From NCBI GenBank assembly GCA_028714875.1, contig JAQTLN010000003.1:124001-188000 (forward strand): 64,000 bases of DNA. The letters run 5' to 3'. The DNA is from Gallionellaceae bacterium. Lineage in GTDB: Bacteria > Pseudomonadota > Gammaproteobacteria > Burkholderiales > Thiobacillaceae. Below are positions 17,348-25,241 of this stretch, in pieces; position 1 is the first letter of the stretch, and each line of letters starts with the position of its first letter. The notes beneath the pieces were generated by a model. That model saw only the letters and a list, made by a program, of their open reading frames with translations, ran no database searches and was not told where the DNA came from. Made by a program: the position numbers and the translations under genes.

Positions 17348-17400
17348 AAAAAAATGCGCCCTCGCGGGCGCATCGTAGTGTCCCCGGCAAAGCCGGGGAC
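17348..17400 (-). terminator. Rho-independent terminator of the repeat cell-wall protein gene
   Basis: Reading on the minus strand, a GTCCCCGGC/GCCGGGGAC hairpin (17400-17380) is followed by a second, ATGCGCCC/GGGCGCAT (17373-17354), and then a run of T residues (17354-17348). The second hairpin with its T-run is a textbook terminator 45-70 nt after the stop at 17418. Confidence 0.9.
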
Positions 17401-17417
17401 CATGACAGACGACTTGA

Positions 17418-18854
17418 TTACTTGGCCGATACGCCGAGCGCCTTGACCGTCTCCATGTTCATATAACCATCCATCGGTAGGCCTTTGGCTTTCTGGTAGG
17501 CCGCGACCGCGCTCATGGTCTGGGCGTCCGAATTGCCGGTAATCGCGCCTTGATAGAAGCCGGCGGTTTGCAAGGCCTTCTGGATTTCCGCGATTTTTTC
17601 CGGTGTGGCGTTGACGTCACAGAGGATCTGAGTCCAGTACTCCTGGACCGGGCAGACCATGGTTTCCTGCGCGACATCGTTGTACACGGCCGGAATCACG
17701 GTGCGCACTTCACGGGCCGGAGACACCAGCTTGGTGACCTCGCGTTCCGCATATTCGGCCGGAACCGGGATGCGCTTCTCTGTAGCGGGCTGGGCGATGG
17801 TCATGATTTCACGCTCGTAGTCGACCGGAATTACCTTGGTGACGGTGGTGGCGGGCTTGACCAGTTTGGTGACCTCACGCTCGGCATATTCGGCGGGAAT
17901 TTCGACGGTGCGCGTCGTGGCCGGGGATTTCAGCACTTGCTTCTTGACCGTCGTGTATTCCGCCGGGACGTCCTCGTAGCGGACGGTCGCCGGGGACTTG
18001 ACCACTTGGCGGGTAACGTCCTCGTACACAGCCGGAACCTCGACCAGACACATCACCTGGCCGGTCTTTTCGTCGATCTTCTGCAGGTTGGTCTGCGTGC
18101 CGGGTTTCCAGGTGGTGTAGGCCTCGCGCACCAGTTTCTTCTCGGTGACGGTTTCATACACGGCGGGAACGTCGATGGCCGTCTTGGAGGCCGGCTTGGC
18201 CAAGACCTTTTCCTCCGCGTTTTCGTAGACGGCGGGCACTTCTTCCAGACGGGTGCTAGCTTCCTTGACCAACACGCGCTCCTTGACCGTCTCGTATACC
18301 GCCGGAACGACTTCCTGCACTTCCTCGCTCTGGACGTGAACCTTCACGGCCTTGTAGACCGGTGGGACGATTTCGATGCGTTCACTGGCTTCCTTGACCA
18401 GCACGCGCTCCTTGACCGTCTCATATACCGCCGGAATGGTTTCAATACGCTCGCTGGCTTCCTTCACCATCTTGCGGACAGGGTCGCTGCGGAAAGTGGC
18501 GGGCTTGGCGACCTTGGCGAAGCATTGGCCGGCCTGGGCGTTCGATGGCACGCTGTCACCTGCAATGGCGCCGGCGGGGAGCGGGCACGGATTCGGCGCG
18601 ACCACGGCTTTGGCGACGGGCTTGGGCGCGGGCTTCGGGGCGGGCTTCGGCGCCGGTTTGTCCACTTCGCACGGTGCCTCCAGTATGCCCCGGCCCGGGC
18701 AGCCGATGGTCTTGTACAGGTTGGCCCCGGTGGTAACGCCTGTGGAGCTGGCGGCGTTGGACGGGTCGTAATAGGTGCCAGCCTGAGCATTGCTGATGCC
18801 GGCTGTAGCCAGGGCGATACTCAAAGAACTCAGGACTAGTAGTGTTTTACGCAT
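17418..18854 (-). CDS. Exported repeat protein with C-terminal peptidoglycan-binding domain
   Basis: A 478-aa protein: signal peptide to about residue 25 (SNAQA), a Pro/Lys linker (KPAPKPAPKPAPKPV) around residue 70, about eleven tandem units of 20-35 residues anchored on V/I-P-A-V/E-Y (residues about 140-400), and a C-terminal PG_binding_1 domain (IAEIQKALQTAGFYQGAITG..AVAAYQKAKGLPMDG). Repeat units drift gradually: early ones contain VLVKEASERIE, later ones TKLVxPA. The layout suggests a periplasmic rod or adhesin-like spacer tied to the cell wall. The repeat family has no function known to me. It is a monocistronic gene with strong ribosome-binding site and terminator. Confidence 0.75.
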   Translation of the reverse strand: MRKTLLVLSSLSIALATAGISNAQAGTYYDPSNAASSTGVTTGANLYKTIGCPGRGILEAPCEVDKPAPKPAPKPAPKPVAKAVVAPNPCPLPAGAIAGDSVPSNAQAGQCFAKVAKPATFRSDPVRKMVKEASERIETIPAVYETVKERVLVKEASERIEIVPPVYKAVKVHVQSEEVQEVVPAVYETVKERVLVKEASTRLEEVPAVYENAEEKVLAKPASKTAIDVPAVYETVTEKKLVREAYTTWKPGTQTNLQKIDEKTGQVMCLVEVPAVYEDVTRQVVKSPATVRYEDVPAEYTTVKKQVLKSPATTRTVEIPAEYAEREVTKLVKPATTVTKVIPVDYEREIMTIAQPATEKRIPVPAEYAEREVTKLVSPAREVRTVIPAVYNDVAQETMVCPVQEYWTQILCDVNATPEKIAEIQKALQTAGFYQGAITGNSDAQTMSAVAAYQKAKGLPMDGYMNMETVKALGVSAK

Positions 18855-19131
18855 TGTCGCTCTCCTTGCAGTGAAAACTGACTTAGTGAAAAAAACTGTA
18901 AATCAATGCCGAAACCGTTTCAGGACGGGGCCGGTCATTACCAAATAAATCCCAGTGCCAGCCGAGGCTAAGAGGGATTCTTTCCGCTCTCGATGGGTGA
19001 AGGCGCGGGGCGGCCCGAGAGTATGGCCGCGTCAGGATTTTCGAAAGTTCCGCTGACCACCTTGGTCGCCTGGCCAAATGCCCGCGCCATAACCAAGCCG
19101 AGCACGCGGGGTTGCTTTTGCTGGACCCCGC
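18855..19131. other. Intergenic region without a supported gene
   Basis: 277 bp upstream of the repeat-protein gene and downstream of the Crp/Fnr gene. The first part holds the ribosome-binding site CAAGGAGAGCGACA of the repeat protein and presumably its promoter. AT-rich stretches (GTGAAAAAAACTGTAAATCAATG) near 18885-18908 are the best promoter candidates, but no clear -35/-10 pair was found. No conserved coding region or RNA was recognised. Confidence 0.5.
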
Positions 19132-19857
19132 TCATGAGGCCAGCGCCTCGCGGAACAGCGCATCGGAGTTCATCACGATCAAGGTGCCATGGTCGTGGTC
19201 GATAATTCCGGCGTCTATCCAGGCACGCATCTGTCGGTTCACGCTTTCCCGCGAGACACCGACCAGATGGCCGAGTTCTTCCTGAGACAGCTTGAGGCCG
19301 ATGACGATGCCTTTCGGAGATACCTTGCCGTATTGCTGAACCAGGTTGAGCAGAATCCGCGCCAGTCGCGCCGACAGATTGAGGAAGCTCAGATTGCCCA
19401 CCAGGGTGTTGGTGGCGCGCAACCTTTTCGACATTTCGGCGATCAGCTCCAGCATCACCGGTACGCGCTTTTCCAGAAAAGGTAGGAAAACCTGACGGCG
19501 CAGCACCAGAAAACGGCAGGGCTCCATCGTGGTGACCGTGGCGCTGCGCGATTCGCCATCGAACAGCGACATCTCGCCGAATACCTCACCCGCGCCCAGG
19601 ATGCTGAGGATCGCTTCCTTGCCCTCTTCGGACAGCAAACTTACCTTGACCCGCCCTTCCAGAACGATGTGCAGGCTGTCACCAGCCTGGCCCACCTGAA
19701 AGACGGCTTGTCTGGCCAACGCGGTTTCCTGGCGGGCAAGACCAATCAGTTCCCAGGCATCCGCATCTGACAACGAGGCGAATAGCACGCTGTTCTGGCG
19801 CAGCGCGGCCAAGTCAATCAGCTTGGCTTCGACAGGGGGGTGGAGTTCGTTTGCCAT
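19132..19857 (-). CDS. Crp/Fnr family transcriptional regulator
   Basis: A 241-aa protein starting at the ATG at 19857 (MANELHPP). The cNMP-binding barrel runs about 25-140 (VFQVGQAGDSLHIVLEGRVKVSL and GAGEVFGEMSLFDGESRSATVTT). The C-terminal winged helix has the Crp recognition-helix region LSQEELGHLVGVSRESVNRQMRAW. The GEMSLFDGESRSAT phosphate-binding loop resembles cAMP binders, and the N-terminal cysteine set of Fnr is absent. It could respond to cAMP from the cyclase at 2656-4767, which is inference. It follows the M48 protease gene by 68 bp on the same strand. Confidence 0.9.
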   Translation of the reverse strand: MANELHPPVEAKLIDLAALRQNSVLFASLSDADAWELIGLARQETALARQAVFQVGQAGDSLHIVLEGRVKVSLLSEEGKEAILSILGAGEVFGEMSLFDGESRSATVTTMEPCRFLVLRRQVFLPFLEKRVPVMLELIAEMSKRLRATNTLVGNLSFLNLSARLARILLNLVQQYGKVSPKGIVIGLKLSQEELGHLVGVSRESVNRQMRAWIDAGIIDHDHGTLIVMNSDALFREALAS

Positions 19858-19925
19858 TGTTTTTAGTAGGGGGCTGCATTGCTCTTTATTGTTGATAAAA
19901 AGGCTCGGGTATACAAGAGTGAAGT

Positions 19926-21056
19926 CTACACCGAGCAATCTGGCTGATTCTGTGCGCTATCGCACAGATCGCTTTTGATCTGTTCCCAATCGATCTGGAG
20001 AGGCGGACCAGCCTCGATTGGTTGCCTGGCGATGGCCGCGCGCAGGGCGGCGAGACGTTCGTCGCCGGCCGGGTGGCGGGAGAGAAGGTGGGTCGTGGCG
20101 TTCTCCCATTGCGTCATCTTGGCGAAGAAGGTCTCCATGCCGTTCGCCGCGATCCCCGCTCGATGCAGGGTTTCCAGGCCTTCCATATCGGCTTCGCTTT
20201 CCAGTTCGCGACTGTAGTTCAGGCTGCCCAGGTGCTCGGCCAAGTTGCCCCAGACCCCGCCGGAATAGTTGCCCAGCGCCACGCCCAGGATCGCGCGCAG
20301 GCCAAGCGCATGCACCATGTTGCGCAGGGCATGGCGCTTTTCCACATGGCTGATCTCGTGGGCCAGCACGCCGGCGGCTTCACCCGCGCTGCTCGCGGCG
20401 TTGATCAGGCCGGTGTAGACCACGATGTGGCCGCCAGGCAGGGCGTAAGCATTGATCCGCGGGTCCACCACGACGTGGAATTGATAGTGGTAGTTCGACT
20501 CGGCCGTCAGGCGTTTGCCTATGGCCCGTACCGCCGCGGGCGTCACGCCGGTTTCCAGTACCTTGAGCGAGGGGCGCATCTGGGCATAGATGAGGTCGCC
20601 CAACTTCTCTTCCTGCTCCTGATTGATGTGTGACACGGCCCACAGACTGAGTCGATCGGCATTGACCTGGAACAGACCCAGGATCAGTAGTACCAGCAGG
20701 GCGAGCACGATCAGGCCGATGATGACGCGGCGTCCGGTAAGTAACTGGCTCTTGTGGGTCTGTCGAAACTGTCGGCCGATTTCCTCGGGGGCGAGCTGGA
20801 TGAAGGCTTCCAGCGCCTCCTCGCTTTGCAGCATGGCGGAGTAGGTGCCCTCCTGCGCCGCCCAGGTAATCAGCCACTGGCGGCCATCGAAGCCCCCTGT
20901 CCGCAAGTTGATCAGATGCGGTGGCACCAGGAAGAAACCCTTGTGTGCCGTGACGGCCAGCGAGTCACCTTCAAAGCGCGCGCGAGCCCTGATTCCCGAC
21001 GGGTGGAGTGACGGGCCATAGAGCAGAACTTTGAACTCGGGTACGGGAATGCCCAT
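19926..21056 (-). CDS. M48 family membrane metallopeptidase
   Basis: A 376-aa protein: a cytoplasmic N-terminal domain (about 1-105), one TM segment (VIIGLIVLALLVLLILGLFQV, about 110-130) and an extracytoplasmic M48 domain. The zinc site is LAHEISHVEKRH (HExxH), and the third ligand lies in the later ELESEADMEGLE. NAYALPGGHIVVYTG is the typical strand before it. The role is probably envelope protein quality control, as for other Oma1/BepA-like M48 enzymes. It is divergent from the nitroreductase gene with only 60 bp between starts. Confidence 0.88.
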   Translation of the reverse strand: MGIPVPEFKVLLYGPSLHPSGIRARARFEGDSLAVTAHKGFFLVPPHLINLRTGGFDGRQWLITWAAQEGTYSAMLQSEEALEAFIQLAPEEIGRQFRQTHKSQLLTGRRVIIGLIVLALLVLLILGLFQVNADRLSLWAVSHINQEQEEKLGDLIYAQMRPSLKVLETGVTPAAVRAIGKRLTAESNYHYQFHVVVDPRINAYALPGGHIVVYTGLINAASSAGEAAGVLAHEISHVEKRHALRNMVHALGLRAILGVALGNYSGGVWGNLAEHLGSLNYSRELESEADMEGLETLHRAGIAANGMETFFAKMTQWENATTHLLSRHPAGDERLAALRAAIARQPIEAGPPLQIDWEQIKSDLCDSAQNQPDCSV

Positions 21057-21116
21057 CTGTCGTTATCAGTTATGCGCGGGCGCGTAGAATGCCCGGCTTT
21101 CTCCGAGTCTTCCAGC

Positions 21117-21725
21117 ATGAAACAGCAACTATTTGAACTTTTTAAAAAACGCTTCGCCTGCCACCTGTTCCAGGCGGATCAACCGATTGCCGACGCCGAC
21201 CTGACCTACATCCTGGAAGCGGGCCGCTTGTCGCCGTCTTCCTTCGGCCTGGAGCAATGGAGATTCGTGGTGCTGACCGCGGCGCGCCATAAGCGGGATT
21301 TGCAAGCTGCTTGTTTCAATCAGCCACAGGTGGGCACAGCCGGCGCGGTGGTCGTGATCCTGGCCAAGCTGGCCGACATGGACCCGGATTCCGACTACAT
21401 CCGTCGTCTGCTGGCGCGCGAATATCCCGGCGATCAGTTCGAAAGCGCCTTGAAAAATTATCGCGGCTTTCACGCCGCCACCGACGTCAAGGCCTGGAGT
21501 ATCACCCAATGCCACATCGCCGCCGCCAACATGATGACGGCGGCCACGGCGGCCGGGCTGGATTCCTGCGCCATCGGTGGTTTCGACTCCGCCGAGGTGC
21601 GGCGCCAGCTCGAAATCGACCCGACAGTGTATGAGCCGGCCCTGATTCTGGCCTTCGGCTACTGTGCCGGCGAGAAGGGCGAGAAGCAGCGTCTGCCGCT
21701 GGAAGAACTGGTGGAATACCGCTGA
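21117..21725 (+). CDS. Nitroreductase family NAD(P)H-dependent oxidoreductase
   Basis: A 202-aa FMN oxidoreductase if started at the ATG at 21117. It shows the family pattern: KRFACHLF start, LEAGRLSPSSFGLEQWRFVVLTA (FMN-binding loop), NMMTAATAAGLDSCAIGGFD and LAFGYCAGEKGEKQRLPLEELV at the end. It probably reduces nitro- or quinone compounds; the physiological substrate is unknown. Its stop overlaps the VanZ-like start (TGATG), giving a three-gene unit with DUF455. Confidence 0.87.
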   Translation: MKQQLFELFKKRFACHLFQADQPIADADLTYILEAGRLSPSSFGLEQWRFVVLTAARHKRDLQAACFNQPQVGTAGAVVVILAKLADMDPDSDYIRRLLAREYPGDQFESALKNYRGFHAATDVKAWSITQCHIAAANMMTAATAAGLDSCAIGGFDSAEVRRQLEIDPTVYEPALILAFGYCAGEKGEKQRLPLEELVEYR

Positions 21726-22096
21726 TGCCGGTTGCCTTGGCCTGGCGCAACATCTGGCTCGCTCTCGGCTGGAGCCTGGTGCTGACGGTCGTCTACCTGT
21801 CGCTGACGCCGAAGCCGCCTTCGATCGATGTGTCTTTCGGCGACAAGATCGGCCATTTCCTCGCTTATGCGACGCTGATGGGCTGGTGGAGCCAGCTCGA
21901 TACGCGCCATTGCCGACTTGCTCTGCTATTCGTGCTCATGGGCCTTTCCATGGAAATCGCGCAAAGCTTCACCGACTATCGCCAGGGCGATGTGTTCGAC
22001 ATGGCCGCCAATACGGTCGGTGTCGGTCTCGGCTGGTTGTCCGTCGAGCTCGCGCCGAACTGGCTGCGCATGCTCGACCGCAGGCTGGCGGCGTGA
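21725..22096 (+). CDS. VanZ-like membrane protein
   Basis: A 123-aa protein with three to four TM segments. It shows the VanZ-family hallmarks: FGDKIGHFLAYATLMGWW (conserved D, K, H) after the first TM, and MEIAQSFTDYRQGDVFDMAANTVGVGLGW (the E-x-x-Q...R..D..D..AN signature). The biochemical role of this family outside teicoplanin resistance is unknown. It is coupled on both sides by stop/start overlaps. Confidence 0.85.
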   Translation: MPVALAWRNIWLALGWSLVLTVVYLSLTPKPPSIDVSFGDKIGHFLAYATLMGWWSQLDTRHCRLALLFVLMGLSMEIAQSFTDYRQGDVFDMAANTVGVGLGWLSVELAPNWLRMLDRRLAA

Positions 22097-22875
22097 ATGT
22101 GCATGGCGCCGCCCGTGCCGTACTCGTCGAATGCGACGTGGAAGCGAAACTGGCGGGCGCCGCGCGCCTGTGGACGGAATGGCGCGTGGGTGACTTGCTC
22201 GCGGGTGACCCAGGTGTGCCGACCGACACCCCCGGCCGCCCTGCGCGGCCCGAGTTGTTGCCGCCGCAGGCCATGCCCCGGCGCCAGCTCAATGGCCGGG
22301 AAAACCACGCCGCGCTGATTCACGCGCTCGCGCACATCGAGTTCAACGCCATCAACCTGGCCCTCGACGCGGTGCAGCGCTTCCCCGACCTGCCCGCCGA
22401 GTTCTACGCCGACTGGCTCAAAGTGGCCGCCGAAGAGGCCTATCACTTCACCCTGTTGCGCGACCACCTGCGCGCGCGGGGCAAGGATTACGGCGACTTC
22501 CCAGGGCACGACGGCCTTTGGGAAATGGCGCTGAAAACCGCGCATGACCCCCTCGCGCGCATGGCCCTGGTGCCGCGTTTGCTGGAAGCGCGCGGCCTCG
22601 ATGTGACGCCGGACATCCAGCGCAAACTGAAAGGTTTCGGCGATGCGGCGGGCGCCGCCATCCTCGACATCATCCTGCGCGACGAAATCGGCCACGTCGC
22701 GGCGGGTGATCGCTGGTTCAGGCATCTCTGCGAACAACGCGGTGTGCAACCAGAAGCGACTTTTCGCGACTTGTTGGCGATGCCCGGTGTGCCGCGACCG
22801 CGTCGTCCATGCAATGAAACGGCTCGTCTGGCGGCCGGTTTCAGTGAACAGGAACTTGCGGCACTTTTCTCTTGA
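22093..22875 (+). CDS. DUF455 ferritin-like protein
   Basis: A 260-aa protein started at GTG 22093, which overlaps the VanZ-like stop (GTGA). It shows NHAALIHALAHIEFNAINLALDAV and WLKVAAEEAYHFTLLRDHL, followed later by ILRDEIGHVAAGDRWF. These are the E/H di-iron ligands of a ferritin-like four-helix bundle. DUF455 proteins are uncharacterised, possibly oxidoreductases. The earlier part, LPPQAMPRRQLNGRENHA, is typical of the family. It is the last gene of the nitroreductase-VanZ-DUF455 unit. Confidence 0.85.
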   Translation: MNVHGAARAVLVECDVEAKLAGAARLWTEWRVGDLLAGDPGVPTDTPGRPARPELLPPQAMPRRQLNGRENHAALIHALAHIEFNAINLALDAVQRFPDLPAEFYADWLKVAAEEAYHFTLLRDHLRARGKDYGDFPGHDGLWEMALKTAHDPLARMALVPRLLEARGLDVTPDIQRKLKGFGDAAGAAILDIILRDEIGHVAAGDRWFRHLCEQRGVQPEATFRDLLAMPGVPRPRRPCNETARLAAGFSEQELAALFS

Positions 22876-23002
22876 AATACAGACAAACACGTCTGTTTAT
22901 TTGTCGTTACGCGCCTTGCCCGGGGGGAGGGGGGGCGGCATAATCCCGCCCCATTTTTCCGTTTATTCACCCTGTTTTTCATCGATTTAAGGGAACCTGG
23001 CC

Positions 23003-24109
23003 ATGTCTGAAATGGCTGCTTCGCCGCTGCTCACCCGGGTCAGTCCGGCGTTGCCCGTGAACTGGTATTTCGATCTCAAGATTTACGATCTGGAGATGCA
23101 ACTCCTGTTCAAGAACGGGGCGAATTACGTCGGCCATGAACTCATGGCGCCCAATCAGGGCGACTTCCATGTGCTCGACTGGCTGCATGACGGCGGCAAG
23201 ATGCTGGTGAACAACCCCAACGGCGTGGAACTCCTGTCCAACGTCTGCCGACATCGCCAGGCACAAATGCTGAAAGGGCGCGGCAATGCCCAGAACATCG
23301 TCTGTCCGTTTCATCGCTGGACTTACGACACCCAGGGCCAGCTCCTCGGCGCGCCGCATTTCCCGGAAAACCCCTGTCTGCATCTCAACAAGAAGACGCT
23401 GGTCAACTGGAAGGGTCTGCAATTCGCCGGGCCGCGCGATATCCACACAGACCTTGCCAAGCTGGGTGTGGCGGCCGACATGGATTTCAGCGGCTTCGTC
23501 TACGACAGCACCCAGATCACCGAATACAAGTTCAACTGGAAGACCTTCATCGAGGTCTATCTGGAGGACTACCACGTCGTGCCCTATCACCCCGGCCTGG
23601 GCCAGTTCGTCAATTGCGACGAACTGAAATGGGAGTATGGCGAGATGTATTCGGTGCAGACCGTGGGTATCAACAAACACCTGGCGCAGCCCGGTAGCGC
23701 CGTCTACAACCGCTGGCACCAGCAGGTGAAGCGCTACCGCGACGGCCGCGACCCCGCGCACGGCGCCATCTGGCTCACCTATTACCCGGCGTTAATGGTC
23801 GAGTGGTACCCGCACACCCTGGTGGTGAGCAACATCATCCCCACCGGCGTCGACTCCTGCCTCAACGTCGTCGAGTTCTACTATCCGGAAGACATCGCCC
23901 TGTTCGAGCGCGAATTCGTGGAAGCCGAACAGGCCGCCTACCGGGAAACCGCCATCGAGGACGACGACATCTGCTACGGCATGCACAAGGGCCGCAAGGC
24001 GCTGTACGAGCAGGGCATCAGCCAGGAAGGCCCCTACCAGTCGCCGATGGAGGACGGCATGGTGCACTTCCACGAATGGTTGCGGCGCATGATCGAGCCG
24101 CATTTGTAG
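23003..24109 (+). CDS. Rieske-type aromatic ring-hydroxylating oxygenase, alpha subunit
   Basis: A 368-aa non-heme iron oxygenase. The Rieske cluster ligands are CRHRQAQMLKG..., then CPFHRW (C-x-H ... C-x2-H). The catalytic domain has the Fe(II) facial triad region IEVYLEDYHVVPYHPGLGQF (D-x2-H-x3-4-H) and a distal acidic residue expected near the C-terminus. A standalone alpha subunit with no beta subunit or reductase nearby suggests the choline/carnitine-monooxygenase-like or sterol group rather than a benzoate dioxygenase. Its TAG stop is part of the GTAGC that begins the next palindromic repeat. Confidence 0.88.
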   Translation: MSEMAASPLLTRVSPALPVNWYFDLKIYDLEMQLLFKNGANYVGHELMAPNQGDFHVLDWLHDGGKMLVNNPNGVELLSNVCRHRQAQMLKGRGNAQNIVCPFHRWTYDTQGQLLGAPHFPENPCLHLNKKTLVNWKGLQFAGPRDIHTDLAKLGVAADMDFSGFVYDSTQITEYKFNWKTFIEVYLEDYHVVPYHPGLGQFVNCDELKWEYGEMYSVQTVGINKHLAQPGSAVYNRWHQQVKRYRDGRDPAHGAIWLTYYPALMVEWYPHTLVVSNIIPTGVDSCLNVVEFYYPEDIALFEREFVEAEQAAYRETAIEDDDICYGMHKGRKALYEQGISQEGPYQSPMEDGMVHFHEWLRRMIEPHL

Positions 24110-24159
24110 CGCCGGCATCCTTGCCGGCGTCTCAAGGGCCGGCTGGAAGCCGGCACTAC
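24106..24159. repeat. GTAGCGCCGGC-family palindromic repeat
   Basis: gtagcgccggcatccttgcc ... ggctggaagccggcactac, an inverted repeat of 54 bp. It overlaps the last codon and stop of the Rieske oxygenase. The rest of 24160-24299 is an untranslated, more AT-rich leader of the hydrogenase operon (TTGTATATCGACC, TATGTAAATGGATATAAC). It probably contains the promoter, but no certain -35/-10 or -24/-12 pair was found. Confidence 0.85.
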
Positions 24160-24299
24160 AAAATTGCCTGTCGAGCCCTCGACAACCTGCCGAGCCGCCA
24201 ACGGTACTGATTGACCATTCAAGAATCGACCCATTTCGCCGTTAATCCAGCTACGGTGGTTGTATATCGACCGTACTATGTAAATGGATATAACCCGAG

Positions 24300-25241
24300 A
24301 TGGCAACACTTTTCTGGATTCAGACCGGAGCCTGCGGTGGCGATTCCCTCGCCATCCTGAGCGCCGAGGCGCCCAGCCTGGAAGGGCTGCTGGCGGAGCA
24401 TGGGGTGGAGCTACTCTGGCACCCCTCCCTGTCACATCAGCCCACGCGTCATTACGACCGCCTCATCGAGCGCATCCTGGTCGGCGAACAGGCGCTGGAC
24501 ATCCTGTGCGTCGAGGGCAGCATCGTTACCGCGCCGCGTGGCACCGGGCTGTATGACAGCTATCACGGCCGCGCCAAGATGGATTGGGTGCGCGACCTGG
24601 CGCAACACGCCGGCGCGGTGGTGGCGATGGGTACCTGCGCCGCGTTTGGTGGGGTCCACGCGGCGCCCCCCAATCCCAGTGACTGCATCGGCCTGCAATT
24701 CGACAAGGCCGCGCCCGGTGGGCTGTTCCCGCCGGACTGGCGTTCGCGCCGCGATCTGCCGGTGATCAACGTGGCCGGTTGCCCGGCGCATCCTCACGCC
24801 ATGACCCAGACCCTGGCCTGGCTCGCCACCGGCCTGCCGCTGCGCCTGGATGCCCTGAACCGGCCGTCGGCGCATTTCAGCACCGTGGTGCACCAGGGCT
24901 GCACGCGCAACGAGTACCACGAGTACGACGTCGAAGAGACCGAACTGGGCGGCCGCGCCTGCCTGTTCTTCAATCTGGGCTGCCAGGGCCCCATGACCCA
25001 GGCGGTATGCAACAGCGACCTGTGGAACGGCGTCAGCAGCAAGACCCGCGCCGGTGTGCCCTGCTTCGGCTGCACGTCGCCCACCTTCCCGCGCGAGGAA
25101 GACCTGTTCCGCACCGAAAAGGTCGGCGAAGTGCCTCTGCGCCTGCCCCTGGGGGTCGAGCGTCCGCGCTACATGGCTTACAAGAACCTGGCCCGCGCCG
25201 CGGCGCCACAACGCGTAAAAGATAAGAAGATGGAGTCCTGA
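24300..25241 (+). CDS. hupS: [NiFe]-hydrogenase small subunit, group 2 (cyanobacterial-type / sensory)
   Basis: A 313-aa electron-transfer subunit without Tat signal, so cytoplasmic. It closely follows cyanobacterial HupS: IQTGACGGDSLAILSAEAPS, ELLWHPSL, LDILCVEGS, GTCAAFGG, NVAGCPAHP, HQGCTRN, NLGCQGPMT, NGVSSKTRAGVPCFGC. The cysteines for medial and distal clusters are present. In the proximal-cluster motif the second Cys of CxxC is Asp15 (C12-G-G-D15); cyanobacterial HupS has Asn here. It is followed by the large subunit with a 1-bp overlap (TGATG). A group 2a uptake enzyme and a group 2c sensor are both compatible; the GGDEF-EAL partner favours 2c. Confidence 0.9.
   Translation: MATLFWIQTGACGGDSLAILSAEAPSLEGLLAEHGVELLWHPSLSHQPTRHYDRLIERILVGEQALDILCVEGSIVTAPRGTGLYDSYHGRAKMDWVRDLAQHAGAVVAMGTCAAFGGVHAAPPNPSDCIGLQFDKAAPGGLFPPDWRSRRDLPVINVAGCPAHPHAMTQTLAWLATGLPLRLDALNRPSAHFSTVVHQGCTRNEYHEYDVEETELGGRACLFFNLGCQGPMTQAVCNSDLWNGVSSKTRAGVPCFGCTSPTFPREEDLFRTEKVGEVPLRLPLGVERPRYMAYKNLARAAAPQRVKDKKMES

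Noticed and set aside
19926-20877. Alternative minus-strand frame of 165 aa at 20380-20877
   Set aside because: A frame-shifted shadow of the M48 peptidase with Arg/Gly-rich sequence and no motif.
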